The notes below the pieces were generated by a model. That model ran no database searches and was not told where the DNA came from. It saw only the letters and a program-made list of their open reading frames with translations. The position numbers and the translations under genes were made by a program. From NCBI RefSeq assembly GCF_011386835.1, contig NC_088800.1, forward strand, positions 3,844,001 through 3,908,000: a stretch of DNA of 64,000 nucleotides, written 5' to 3'. This DNA is from Chrysemys picta bellii (taxonomy: Eukaryota > Chordata > Testudines > Emydidae). Below are positions 32,690 through 44,491 of this stretch, piece by piece (the stretch's first letter is position 1; every line of letters begins with the position of its first letter).

Positions 32690-34010
32690 TTAAATTTGAA
32701 ACATTCTATTTTCTTAAATACAAATGTTAGATGGGACCAAGTCAAAAGCCTTATAGAAGTCTAAATATATTACATCAACACTATTACCATTATCAATCAA
32801 ATGTGTAATCTCATAAGAAATATCAAGTTAGTTTGACAGGGTCTGTTTTCCATACATCCATGTTTTTTTGCATTAATTGTATTACCCTTCTTCAATTCTT
32901 TATTAATCAAATCCCATATCGATTATTCCATTATTTTGCCTGGGGTTCAATGTCAGGCTGACAGGCCTCTAGTGACAGGGGTCATCCTGTTTATGTTTTT
33001 AAAATAGTAGTATACTAGCTTTCTTCTAATCCTCTGGAACTTCCCCAGGGTTCCAAGACTTATTGAAAAATCAATATTAATTGTCCAGAGAGCACCTCGG
33101 CCAGCTCTTGTAGGATCCTTGGATACAGGTTAAATAGACCTGCTGATTTAAAAAATGTCTAATTTAGCAGCTACTAAACATCCTACTGAGTTACTTTTCA
33201 TTCTGACAGTATTTCATTATCGCCATCTTCTACGAATACATTATCAGCCTTTCTCCCCAAATTCAGAAGCGATTCATTGAATGCTTCTGCTTTTTCTGCA
33301 TTATTGACAATTCTACAATTTTCACCTAGTAATGGACCAATACTATTGTTAGGATTCCCATTGTTCTCCATGTACTTAAACTCCTTCTTACTGTACTTAA
33401 CTTTTCTGGCCATTGATCACTCCTTGTGCCTTTTTACTTCCCGTATCAGTCTTCTACAATTCCTAGCTTCTAATCTATATTCATTGCTATTAACTTCTCC
33501 TTTTTTCCATTTGTGTTTTATATATTATAAAAATTTATTTATACCTGCTTTCACTCCCCTTCCTCCCCCCGCCCCCCCCCCAAAAAAAAACTGGTTCATT
33601 TTTAACTGCTGTAGTCTTCCTTCTAGAAGATTTTTGTGAATTTTGGAGCATTTAAAAAATGTTTTTAAACAGTTCCCAGTTGTTCACTTTGTGTATTCAA
33701 GTTCTTTCTCCCACCTTATTTGGCTCAATTGTTTTCAGCTTTGTGAAATTGGCCCTTTTAAAGCACCAATTAGTGGTTTGGACTTTATTCTGCTTGCACA
33801 CAACCAATATAATCAAGTCCTAATCACCTGCATCTAAGCAACCACTAATTTTTAGTTCAGTATTCAGTTTCTCTTTATCTGTCAAGATGAAGTCCCATAT
33901 AGATGAGATCTTCTGGATGTACATAAGTTCACTAGGGAAAGATTGCAAGGGGCAGTTCCATTTTTGATGCAAAGCTACTATCTTGTTCCTAGGTAAGCAG
34001 CTGAAGACAA
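32690..34010 (-). mobile_element. CR1-like LINE fragment, endonuclease end to reverse transcriptase
   Basis: The minus strand carries, in order: an endonuclease C-terminus (WDFILTDKEKLNTELKISGC, near 33,840-33,900), a linker with EYRLEARNCRRLIREVKRHK (near 33,430-33,490), the frame 33,198-33,413 with SIGPLLGENCRIVNNAEKAE, and RT motif A as VDVIYLDFYKAFDLVPS at 32,727-32,790. These are typical of the CR1/L3 group. Stops and shifts interrupt every domain. A C-run/A-run at 33,565-33,590 lies within the linker. Confidence 0.8.
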
Positions 34011-34087
34011 GGATGGCATCACCTACCCCATATATTTGAAAGGTACTTCCCGAATTAACACAGACTGGCCAGCAGTCAGCCACGTGC

Positions 34088-34489
34088 TCACTCTTCCAAT
34101 GCATTATCTTGGAGAACTGGCCAATTCCACACAAGGGATGATTTGGTCAGAATAATGGTTATGAGACCAGGCGGGTTGCACTTGTGATACATACATGTAT
34201 AACTGGACAACATGGCTTGGTGCATATGCCTCTCAGTCTTGAACCAGTGTAAGAGGAATAATTTTTCTGCCTGCTCCTTGGTGCACAGTGGTTTGGCTGT
34301 GGAGGATTCATCATATCTCTCCCTCACCAAGCTGAGCCTAACCTCCACCCTGGACATAACCTCCTTTCTGGGATTAGTGAGCCGCATGCTTCTCTGCACT
34401 GCCGAATCCAGGTAGGCTTGGCCTGTGTGCAAAGAGTAACTGTATAGACTGACCCCATTCGTTTTGTCAGTATGTAATTCTGCTGTCAC
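34088..34489 (-). other. Unidentified 133-codon open frame
   Basis: Open frame with a non-repetitive, fairly polar composition (for example YDESSTAKPLCTKEQAEKLF) just upstream, in the LINE sense, of the CR1-like copy. I do not recognise the family. It has no clear promoter or splice signals. It could be the 5' part of the neighbouring LINE, a pseudogene piece, or chance. Low confidence that it is a gene. Confidence 0.2.
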
Positions 34490-35985
34490 AGACCTGAGCG
34501 TGTTGAAAAATGGATAAACGTATTAGGGAGGTGGGGAAGACAGTTTTTACTGTTCAAATGAAGATATGGACATTTATGTTAATGACTTGTTTTAATGTTT
34601 AATATTCAGACCTTAAACTTCAAAGCAATGGTAATAGACCAGGCCGGATTAAAGTTCTTACTTTAATTGCTTTTTTTAAAAGATTACATTCTTTTACAAA
34701 GTGCAACTGTCAATTTGTATTGGAAGTGAGGGAAGCTCCTTCCACTACAAATGCAGCTGATGGGACCCTCCAGGTTAAAAATTCAGGGAGGAATCCTTTC
34801 CCCAGCAGTCTGTTTAGTCTTCTTTAGAAGCTAGTGAAGCATCATTTTGATAAAGTTGATAAGTTAATATTTATAACAGACTTTGGAAAAATAGAGAGCA
34901 GGCTAAGTGCAAAGTCTTAAAGATAACAGTACTCAAACCCAATTTATAAGATTGTGTAGTATCATCAGCCCTCCATGGGGTTACTCCAGGGAAGAATTTG
35001 TACACCAGGCTTTAATTTGCACCAAATTTTCCTTTATCTAATCTTACTGCTGTGGCATCAGGCAACATCCCCCAAAGGCAATGATTACTGGTCAGTCTGA
35101 GTTTCTATGAAACACTCATGAAGTTATGAGCCCTTCTGAAACAGGCATCTAAAATTCACACACGAGTGATGGGCAAACATCAAAAGTTCAGAGATTTGGG
35201 TCCAAAACTTTTACCAACCCCTTGAGTTTCCAGAACTGAGCTGAAGAATAGCATAAGCAAAGCCTTGCTATTGATATATTTGCAAGTCATCTTCCTGGTC
35301 TGGCTGGAGCCAGGAGGACTGAGACTCATCCCTAGGTTAAATAGTAGTTTCCATTAGAATCCCTTAGCTGATCTCTCTTGATTTCTGCTGGTGTCTGGTG
35401 GCTTCTATTGGAGAAACAGGAACCACTAGGACAATAATTCTGTGTTCCAAAGACTCATTGCCAGTTGGAACCAGCCGAACATTTTCAGCTGGAATTTTCA
35501 CTATGGTGTTAAGTGGGCAGAAAAATAATGGAGGTGGGAGAGAGATGGAAGGTTTTCCAAGCCCCCCAAAAGGTTTACTTGGAGTTTGGGGTAGATCGTT
35601 GGGTGTGGTTCTTGGGTTCTCTCTACATTTGAGTCAGTTCTTCCCTTCCCTGGTTATAATTTGACCAAGTTCTCCTTGGCCAGAAAGTCGGCATACAGGA
35701 TGAGGGCTCAAACTGTGAGAATGCATTTATCTGAATTTGTTATGGACCATTTGGCTCTTTTATTGTGAGAAGGACAGAGGGCTGTTTCAGACAAGGCCGA
35801 TGTCCAGGTTGTTTCAGGTATTTCACAGACACGCACACACGCACAGACCTGCACCATGCTAGTCTAACACATCTAAGAGCCTTTCAGTATTTGGTCTTAA
35901 GATTTAACAAACACCACAATACACCAAAAGCCCCACAAGCTCTGAGACAGTAAGTTCTTCAGCTGTATTTTGGAAACTCTGGTCT
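34490..35985. other. Unique DNA, no gene seen
   Basis: No recognisable exon or repeat. Frames at 35,398-35,664 and 35,765-35,953 have no family features. Confidence 0.5.
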
Positions 35986-36265
35986 ACATTTTCAAAAGGA
36001 TGCTGAAGTTAGGCACTTAGGGTCAGATTTTCAAAGGTATCTAGGTGCCTAAGGCCTTTGAAAATTTGACCCATTGGTCCACATGTAGGCACCATATTAA
36101 AAGTGGCCTGATTTTTAAAGCTGATGAACACCCACAGCAATCACTGAAGTTAGGGGAATTCACCAAATGACACTCTTCTGTCACTGGGGATTGTGAGGAC
36201 TCAACCTCTCACGCAGCGTTGAGGTAGGTGCCTAGGTTTAGGCACTCACGTTTGAAAATGTGGGG
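35986..36265. mobile_element. CCAGATTTTCAAAGG-family repeat fragments
   Basis: GGGTCAGATTTTCAAAGGTATC and GGCCTTTGAAAATTTGACCC are inverted ends of a short copy at about 36,018-36,073. Further pieces (GTGGCCTGATTTTTAAAGC, GTAGGTGCCTAGGTTTAGGC) follow to 36,265. Same family as 615-815. Confidence 0.55.
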
Positions 36266-39200
36266 CTCAATGCTTGTGGCAAGGAGATCCTGCGTCACAA
36301 TTTTGAGGCCCCATGGTACACTTCCCACCTTTAAGAGAAGGATTTCGCCTTCTGACTTGGAGTGAAGGCACTCTGTGTCCGACTGACAAGGGGGCAGCAT
36401 GCCCACCCCTATGCTGAATACCTGACAGACCTACAGTAACAGAGGAGCTCAGTGCTTAAGAATGTATAGGAGTTAGTTATTTTTCAGGACTTATTCCCCC
36501 CACCCATGTCCAGGATACTCTCAGGAGCCTTCTCAGCCCTAACTTAACTCCCATTCACGAACACCCACCCCGAGTCCTTGCATCACAGCAGACAGATTGG
36601 AAGAGACTCCCTTCGGAAGTAATCAACACCACTCAAATTGTCCAGAGGGCACGCTGTTCTGTGAGAACTGCCCCTCCTTTCCACCTCTGACTGAACACAC
36701 CACTTTGCAGTGGTAAGGAAAACAACCCAAGCCTTTTCCAGGGAGACAGGCCCCTACTAATGCCTGACAGCTTAGATCCAAGTGCTGATCTCCTTTGAGA
36801 GAAGCCACCACCATTCACCCTGCCATCACATTTCTTTCCTACAAGAAGCATGACGGGTATCTAGAAGACATCGTTACAGCACATGGTCATGTGCTATAGT
36901 GACAGTTACATACTTCGTATCTTTGTTAGAAGGCAACACTCATCCATAGAGAGAGAGAAGAGTATGTGTTTACAGAGGATTTCCTGTATGGTTGCTAGCT
37001 TAGTCTTTGTGTGTTGGATGGTGGTTGGTTTTATTTTTTTTATAAAAAGCAAGTGCTTTTGAAAACAAACACATGAAGTCTCATCATGCATCGTGCCACT
37101 ATGCTAGTCCTCCCTGGACTGACTCAGTAGTGTGCACCGCACTGTATTGATACACACCAATATTGCGTTCGTGGCACACAGCATGGATGAAATCCAACTC
37201 CTTGCTAGACCTGGGCAAATTAATTTTTTTCGGTTCAATTGCGGTTCTGAAAATAAATGGTTGGGGTCGGGATAGGGGGACAGAGAATTAACTTAAAAAA
37301 CTCTGGCAAGCTGAAAAGTTGAAAACTAATTCATTTTGAGACAAACAAAGTTTTGGTCTTGAGCTTTTTAAAAAAAAAATTCTTTAATTTTTTTTTAAGT
37401 TGAATTGAAGTAAATTGTGAATGTATTTTAATTGGGGGGGGGGAAGCAAGATATTTTATTTTGAAAATGTCAGAAGAAAACATGTACTGTTTTTTAGAAT
37501 TTTTTTAAGCCAAATCAATGTGGCAAAAGTCAATAAAAAGACACAAAATGTCTTGGTCAACCCAAGTCTGCATAGTTTGGCGGGAAAAAATTTCAGCTGA
37601 AAAATGTTGCCCAGCTTCTTATCCTGCAGAAGGTGTACTTGGATATCGGAAAGGCCGGATGTGCCGTAGCATGGAACGAGTGTAGCAGCTTCAAGCACTG
37701 AGTTCCTGCACTGGGATCTGCATGGAAAGTCCCATGTGTAAATCTGACAGCAGGTTCAGGGCTTTAGTTGGGAATTTTCCTTTGAGTTATAAACCTTCAT
37801 GTTATAGGGACACAAGATATGGAAAGGGAAAACAACAACAACAAAAACCAATCAAATATGGAACATGCTTTATTTAAAGCACCCCAAGGGCTGCTGTATC
37901 ATATTTGTATTTTACTTTGACTTCTAGTTTACCATTTATTTCAATAGACAGAAATAAAGGAGTGCTCTATCTATGGGCCTGGAAGTTTTGTTCTCTGTAA
38001 TTCTGAGGAACGTGCACCTGGATCCAGGCCTTCACTCCACTCAGTTGTGATTGAATCTGTTTTGCCAACTCCAAGCATTCAAAAGACATTATTCGAGCCC
38101 CCATAAAAACAACTTCTTGGCTTAAAAATTTATTTATTTCAGAAATAAATGTGGAGTTCTTTTTCTTAACTTACAGGTTCACATTTTCAAGCTTTTCTCT
38201 ACAGCCACAAGGGCTAGAAATATACTTTTGTTGTTCCAAATGAAAGTTAAGATGCTGACACATTCATCCGACTCCAGGAGCAGAGACTTTACGAATCACA
38301 CTATATACTGAGACACCCACAAGAAACTCATGCAAGCGTTGGCACCACTGTTCAGCGTTTGGAAGAATAGTTGGTTCTCAGCAGATCACTCTCCTGTTAG
38401 GTTAGGAGAAAGTGACGTGGCTTGTCCAACCTAGTGCATCTAGGCCCATGTCAATACTGGGAGTTGTGTTTAGTCTTCGATTTAGAGTGTAAACTTTTGG
38501 GGCCGGGAGCTCTGTATGTCTCTAAATACCTTTATGCTGTAGAAATAAAATCCATCAGCAATGCCATCTCTCTGAACAGAAAGGCCAAGGACATTCTGCA
38601 TGAAAAGTAGCAAGCAGCATTCTGGCCGTATAACAATAAGACCCCACTGAACCCCAGGCAAGGCTGTCACCCACATAGGAGTCACCCCATCTTTCATTCC
38701 CATTTGCTTCTGCTCCGTATGCAGAAAAGCAACAGCCGTAGGAAGCTTGGTCACTACCCCTGCCTTTCATTAATTCAAAGCCACGCTCCACTAACCTGCG
38801 TCGCATCAATGGAACAAAGGGCAACAGCTTCGCTTGGCCTCTGACACCTGCCCACACACCATGAAGAGGTCAGTTCATTCCTCAGCTGTTAAACAAATGT
38901 TGATCTGAACTGTGTGCCTGTTGCCTCCTTACTCTCTAGAGTCTTTGGCGTGTCAAACGTAGTCCGGTAGCTCAAAGCTCAAGTTTACAAAGCCTGTAGT
39001 AGCAGTTATTCCCCACCTCCTTACCAGAAGCCCCGTTGTGCATTTGTACCTACTGAGTGTAAGTCTTTGCATTAACTGTATCCTGATGTTCCAGTCACGG
39101 GATTGCTCTGAACAATTTCACTATATTACAGCTTTTTGATTAATGGAGCCCAAACCAATACCACGGAACAAACCATGTAGCAAAACCCTGTAGTATGATT

Positions 39201-39889
39201 CCAACTGGCAACGCTCTGTAGAGACAACCACTTTAACATGCCTCTACCCTTACTAGTATACTTCCTTCCTCCCCAACTATTCAAGGCCATCTCCCTTCTA
39301 CAACTGATTATTCTGGCTTTTGGGTAGCTGCTAAGACTTTTCACCGTACAGGATTTCTGTGTCTTTTGACATTCGTGCATCAGCTCAGCTAACTCCACAG
39401 ATCAAAGACAAGGAGTGACTTGGTGCAGTTGGGCCAAGCAGGTGTTTGGCCCGCTAACGTGTGTGATGCACGGCTGCTCACTTGTCGAGTCATGGCCTTA
39501 GCGGACAAGGCTACCTGTGCTGACAACGCTAGACACAAACGCTGATTTGACACAAAGCAACCGCACCAACTAGATCTTTTCACCTGAATCCTCCCTACAA
39601 AAACTAAATTATATTTACTTCCTCAATCCCAGACCCAAGGACCAAGGTGAATGGGAAATAAAAGTACTTGGATCCCTAGTATTCGGCACTGCAGGTACTG
39701 TCACTATAGATATGAAAGTAAAATGCCAAGAAAGCCACCCTGGTCCCCGTTAGAACAGTAATGTGGGAAACCAGAGACCCCACTTTATGACCAAAGAGAG
39801 ATCCGAAAGGACCTCAGATAAATAGAAGATCGCAAAGCTTTACATTAAAGAAAATTAACTTCCGGCCCATGGCACTTCCCTGCTCTTTT
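36266..39889. other. Unique, mostly AT-rich DNA, no gene seen
   Basis: No exon, RNA gene or clear repeat family. A G-run/T-rich patch at 37,340-37,520 may be an old repeat. Frames are short. If the candidate first exon at 40.5 kb is real, this stretch would be its intron or downstream region. Confidence 0.5.
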
Positions 39890-40760
39890 CCATTAGAGCA
39901 GGTTTGCTTTTTCCTGCCGAGATGGGTGCAGAGCGCGAGCCCATGACATCGCCCAGGGTCTCCTGATGAAACAGTTCTTTACAATGTCCCAGTTCAGCTC
40001 CCCCCCTACTGAGGTTTGCTTCCCCGCAAACAACCTGGTGGCCACCTGTAGATACCGGTGAGGGGCCTGCCAAGGACATGCGCTGGGCCAGGACCGGCCT
40101 CTGGGGTGAGCTCTGCAGGGGGCCGGCGGAGTTGCCCCACAACGGGTGGTTGTAGCCCCCCCTGCTCGCCACACGCAGAAGCCTCTCAAGTGATCGCTCA
40201 GCCCCGTTCTTCAGCCAGGAAGGGAAGCAGGAGCCAAGCCCATGTGAGGGTCTTCCCTGCGGGAAAGCCAGGGAGCCCCCCCCCGCCCCCCCGGGCTCCC
40301 TGGCTGCCAGCTCTCCAAGGGTTAAAAATGCAGCAGGCATGAAGCTCATTAGGCGAGGGAGCAATCGAGGGGTGCGGGCGCAAAGCGGCTCCTTGGGGCT
40401 GGAATAACGACCCCCCTCCCCGCGCCCCCTGGCATTGCTGGGCCAGCCGGCAGCCGGGTCCCCACTGCAGCGCAGGGAGCCGCCCCGCGCCCCGGGCAAG
40501 AGACGCCCCAGCTGCGCTTACCTTGGTGACAGTCATGCAGGAACGGTGGGGCCCCGGTGGAAGCAGGCAAAGCAAACCAGGCAGGGGACGCTTTGCCGGA
40601 GTGAAGCCGCGGCTGGGGTGGGGTTGTTGGGTTTTTTTTTTTTTTTTTCCTCTCTCTCCCCCTGCAGAGGAATCGGCGTCAGTGGTTACAGGAAGAGCTG
40701 GGGACCAGCCCTCCTCCTTCGCCGCCTCCCTCCCAGGCAGGCTGATTAAGCTGTCCTTGC
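39890..40760. promoter_or_regulatory. CpG-island-like GC-rich block
   Basis: GC content and CpG density rise sharply compared with both sides, with CpG-containing text throughout (for example CCCCGCGCCCCCTGG and GAGCCGCCCCGCGCCCCGGG). It adjoins the candidate minus-strand promoter and would cover its first exon and start of intron 1. The overlapping frames here (39,855-40,499 minus, 40,198-40,575 minus, 40,435-40,749 plus) follow from the composition and are not taken as genes. Confidence 0.6.
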
Positions 40761-40766
40761 ACTGAT
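40522..40766 (-). other. Candidate first exon with consensus splice donor
   Basis: On the minus strand a TATA box at 40,797-40,791 predicts transcription from about 40,766. The putative exon ends CACCAAG|GTAAGC, a consensus splice donor with GT at 40,521-40,520. An ATG 15 nt before the donor would give MTVTK in phase 0. Its context (TTCCTGCATGA) is weak, so the exon may be untranslated or the start may lie in a later exon. The exon is GC-rich and contains a long A-run (T-run on plus, 40,632-40,648). No downstream exon can be recognised, so the gene is not named. This is inference from signals only. Confidence 0.4.
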
Positions 40767-40774
40767 GGCTGCAG

Positions 40775-40800
40775 TGATGTCAGCCTGTGCATTTATAATG
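40775..40800 (-). promoter_or_regulatory. Candidate core promoter: TATA box and CRE-like site
   Basis: The minus strand reads CATTATAAATGCACAGGCTG followed by ACATCACTGCAG. TATAAAT (40,797-40,791) and a TGACATCA element (40,782-40,775), one base from the cyclic-AMP response element, sit together just upstream of the CpG-rich exon. The CRE-like site lies downstream of TATA, which is unusual but possible. Confidence 0.4.
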
Positions 40801-41022
40801 CATGAACCTCCTTCTCTGCAGACAGGAGGGGAGGGGGAGAGCCAAGGAGACTGAAGGGAGTGGGGGGGGGGGAGAAGCAGCGATTGATTGTGGTGGTGCA
40901 CAGTCCAGGAGGGAACACGCTGCCGTTCAGCGTCAAGGGGGAAAGGTCCTTTCTTTAACTCTGTGACGAGCACAGAACTTCCCAAGGGCAGGGGGCAGGA
41001 CCCGGGGAGACACCTGCTGAAC

Positions 41023-41294
41023 TTCCAAAAGATGACAGGTTTCGGAGTAGCAGCCGTGTGAGTCTGTATCCGCAAAAAGAACAGGCGTACTTGTCTTGCA
41101 TCTGAAGAAGTGAGGTTCTTCCCCACGGAAAGCTTATGCTCCCAATACTTCTGTTAGTCTCAAAGGTGCCACAGGACCCTCTGTTGCTTTTTACAGGAGT
41201 ACTTGTGGCACCTTAGAGATTTGTTAAATAAATAACAATAAATTTGTTAGGCTCTAAGGTGCCACAAGTACTCCTGTTCTTTTTCCAAAAGATG
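41023..41294 (+). mobile_element. Penelope-like element, composite hairpin, 12-bp target duplication
   Basis: Perfect TTCCAAAAGATG copies (41,023-41,034 and 41,283-41,294) bound the insertion 41,035-41,282. It starts GGTTTCGGAGTAGCAGCCGT, includes a second-subfamily arm CTTGCATCTGAAGAAGTGAG to CCACAGGACCCTCTGTTGC, then an inverted arm ending GTACTCCTGTTCTTT. So two related terminal-unit subfamilies are joined in one insertion. A hammerhead-like core lies at 41,102-41,142 (CTGAAGA, stem, GAAA, GCTTATGCTC), with an extra G before GAAA. Confidence 0.82.
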
Positions 41295-43823
41295 GTTTGT
41301 GGCGATCGTTTCATGCCCGCCCCTGGGTCTCTAAGCTGCTGGCACAATGGGCCCCTTATGAACAGATGCATGGAAGGGTAAGTCAAGCACATGCCACAGA
41401 CACTAAACTGACTCAAAGAAAGTCATGTCCCCATTTCATTATTAATGCAGTAGATTAAATGCGAGGATTGTATTGTTATGGCCTGTTAGGAGGCTTGGAA
41501 GGATTCCATTTTTAATGGGTAAATGTCGATTTCACCCCATACACACACAAAGCCATTAATCATCAAAAGTTACAGAGAGGCAAAGTAAGAAAAATGCTGT
41601 TTGAGAACTTAGAGTATGGTTTTAAGATATTTACTTGGCGTGTTTTGATAGGTGAGGTTGACAATTCGGCAGTTATACCCCTTAACTTTTTGAATCTCAG
41701 TCGACTGTCATTAAGTAATAATTGTCTGACTGCAACTCTGAAAATTTAAATCAAAAATTTAAAAGTGCTTAAAAATGTATATCCTCCCTCAAAATTATAT
41801 CTAAAAAACCCTGAATTCTGCCAAGCCTACCTTTTAGGCATCCCCCCCTTTTTTTTTTTTTTTTGCTACTTAGATTTGATTCAGAACACAAATGGATGAA
41901 AGCAATAACCAATGTCTGTGACCAGACATCGTTAACTGTGACAGTCAGTTCTCACATGGCCACCTTAACGGGTGGCTTGTGCTTTATGTAAAGCTCATAG
42001 TGATCAATAAGAGACAGAGTTATGGTTTGGAGCTACAGTCACTCAGACAACAAAAATGCTGGTTTATGAACATCGTACCAAGAGCCTGACACCTCATGTG
42101 CAGCATTGCAAGGGTCTGCAAAATAGTTTTGGATACTCATGCTACAGATCATTAAGTTTTGTTCTCATACAGTCATCAGAAAGGATGGTTAAGTTGATTT
42201 TGGCCTAGATCCACAAAGGTATTTAGATGCCTACCTCCCATTGACCTGGGCCTTTGTGCCAGAATTGGGAAGATTTCCATGACAGCCTTACAAGGCTGCT
42301 CTTGTATACAGAAGAGACTCTCAAATTAGAATCCATGAGCCCCCAGGGGCAATGGGCAAGTACCTGGATGATTTCTGCGAAGTACGTGCATCTACACAAA
42401 TCCATTGGAAGTAGAACTGCATGGTCTGATTTTCATAAGTGCCCAGCTCACTCCTTTGCTGTAAGGAACTGCTGGAATCATTAGACACCACAGGGAAGTC
42501 ATACCACTGCTTTTTCCTCCCACAAAAGTTAGCAAAGGGGTCCACGCCCACACCCTTTACAACCCAGCACAATGAGCAGTTGGTATAGAGAAGGGGGAAA
42601 GAACAGAGGGTTCCATCAATAAGAAAAGTCACTTCATCTGAAGAGTAAGTCTCCTGCGTGTGTTTAAGACAACCATTGCAGCGCAGCAGAAGGCTTCTGC
42701 AGACTGAGAACGTGACAAAACTAGAGAAAGAGTTGGGGCCAGGGTTTGAACATCTGACCTCCCTCCGCTAAATGGGAACATTTGCCTGGTATCCAAACCA
42801 AATGTGAGTCATCAAAGGAAAGAGCAGCTTGTTTCCCTTTTAAAAGCCTTCCCATCTGTTTAGATGCCTCCTCCAGCACTGATCCCTTCCACTAGGCGTG
42901 AGCAAACCTCCGCCCCCTTGGTATGCCACCTCACAGTTCCTTGCTCAAAATTCAGGGGCTAGGTCTATCCGTGTGTTTGTTCGGAGTTCAGCACAAAGAG
43001 GTCTGATCCTGGCCGGGGGGGTCTTTATACGTTGGCGTAGTAGCAGTAGTCCTGACTAAGAGGATTAATAACCATTTTGATACTTGGTCTTCTGAATTTG
43101 TATTTAGTGCACAGGGGAGACACTAAAAGAGATTTTAAAGGTGATCGCGCTGCAAGAGCATCTGTTGTAGGAGTTATGCAAAGATTAGGAGAAAAACCAC
43201 AAATGAAATGGCAATGTAGACAGTTGTGTTTGCCCCTAGCACTCTGCCACGTTGTTAACAAGCCACAGGTGTCAACCACACAAGCAGCTGAGATAGCGAT
43301 TGCAGGGTGGGGGTGGGAGAAAGAGGCAATAAATAGGACTGTATAAAATTCACCCAGCTAAATGTCCATTTGTGTTTATTATTCTGCTAAATACCTGGGT
43401 ATTTTTAAGTGAAGAGATACCGATTAAGGCAGGGAGCAGAAGTGTAGAGCAGACCTATTCGCTGAAGTACTAGGATGGTGATCCTCTATAAAGGCTAGAA
43501 TTGGTGGTTGATATCTGTTTGTTTAAAAGGCATTTGTGTAGTTATTTGCTATGCTACAACAGTGTAGTTATTTTATTCAGGATGGATATGGCAGTAGTCA
43601 GAGCATGCCTTGTTCCCTCTTGTTTCTTCCAAATACACAGTCTCATTCATGCAACTATCTGAAACTATTTTATAAAATTGGAAGTGTGTAAAGACTGAAA
43701 GCAGAAGCTAGAGCCTTTTATGTCATCGGGTCTGTTCCCCTTTCCCCCCCCAACGCAATGGCCTATGTTCTGTAGTGTTTGATCCAAGCTGATCTTAAAT
43801 GCCTTAGCTGGTGGAAACCCTGA
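41295..43823. other. Unique DNA, no gene seen
   Basis: No exon or RNA gene. A short piece of the GGCCTAGATCCACAAAGG repeat type lies at 42,200-42,258, and a T-run near 41,850. Frames are short. Confidence 0.5.
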
Positions 43824-44491
43824 TGTGGCGGGGTGGACACCCGCTCCTGCCTGGAAGGGCCTGAAATAGCCCTGGGAGAAGGCTGGGGCAGGGAAAGCCG
43901 GGCTGATTGGGGAAACAGCCTCAGCTGTGGCCATGCCCCAAACAGACCCAGCTGGCCCTATAAAGGCCAGGGCAGCAGTCTCTCTCTCTCTTTCTCTGCA
44001 CTCAGAGAGAGAAGGGCCTGGCTGCAGGGAGCTGAGATAGAGTAGCTGGGTGGAGCAGGGCTGGGGAGCTCCAGCCTGGAAAGCTCCAGGCTGTGGCCTA
44101 GCAGAAGGCTAACGGGTACTGGGGGTTGCAGAGGGCAACCCAGGTGTAGGCCAAGGCAGTGGGTCCAAACCCAACCTTGCCTGTGATGAGTGGCTGATAC
44201 TGCAGTCTGCCCCAGGGAGTGGGGCTAGATGGTGACTGGCAGTGGCCTTATTCTGAGGTGAGGTGGAGTTAGTGGGTGGGGGTTCCCCTGGGAGGGGAGA
44301 CCCAGCATGTGTGGGTACTGCCAGGGGGCAGCTCCCAGAGCAAGGGGCACTGGGGTCCTGGGAGGGAAATGGGGGGGCCAGGGCGAATGGCAAGACGGAT
44401 CACTGGCCTGCAGAGGGTGCTCCAGGCTGGATTGAGCTTATTCCCCAGATGACCAGCAGGAGGCGCTGCAGGGGTGAGTCCGACCCCTTAT
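43824..44491 (+). mobile_element. LTR-like block with TATA box (possible solo LTR)
   Basis: Begins TGTGGCGGGGTGGACACCCG and ends GGTGAGTCCGACCCCTTATA, edges that are roughly inverted over GGGGT/ACCCC. A TATA box (CCCTATAAAGG, 43,959-43,965) lies about 135 bp in, followed by a CT-run and GC-rich leader-like text. I recognise this as a repeat family of turtles. No internal coding region or second LTR is present. Solo LTR is the favoured reading but the target duplication is not visible. Confidence 0.45.

Noticed and set aside
39855..40499. 214-codon minus-strand frame in the CpG island
   Set aside because: Gly/Ala/Arg/Pro-rich composition typical of GC-rich DNA, overlapping frames on both strands, and it lies beyond the candidate splice donor where an intron is expected.
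42720..42800. tRNA-like text (antisense GTTCAAACCC B-box-like)
   Set aside because: No matching A box at tRNA spacing and no acceptor stem; too diverged to call a SINE.
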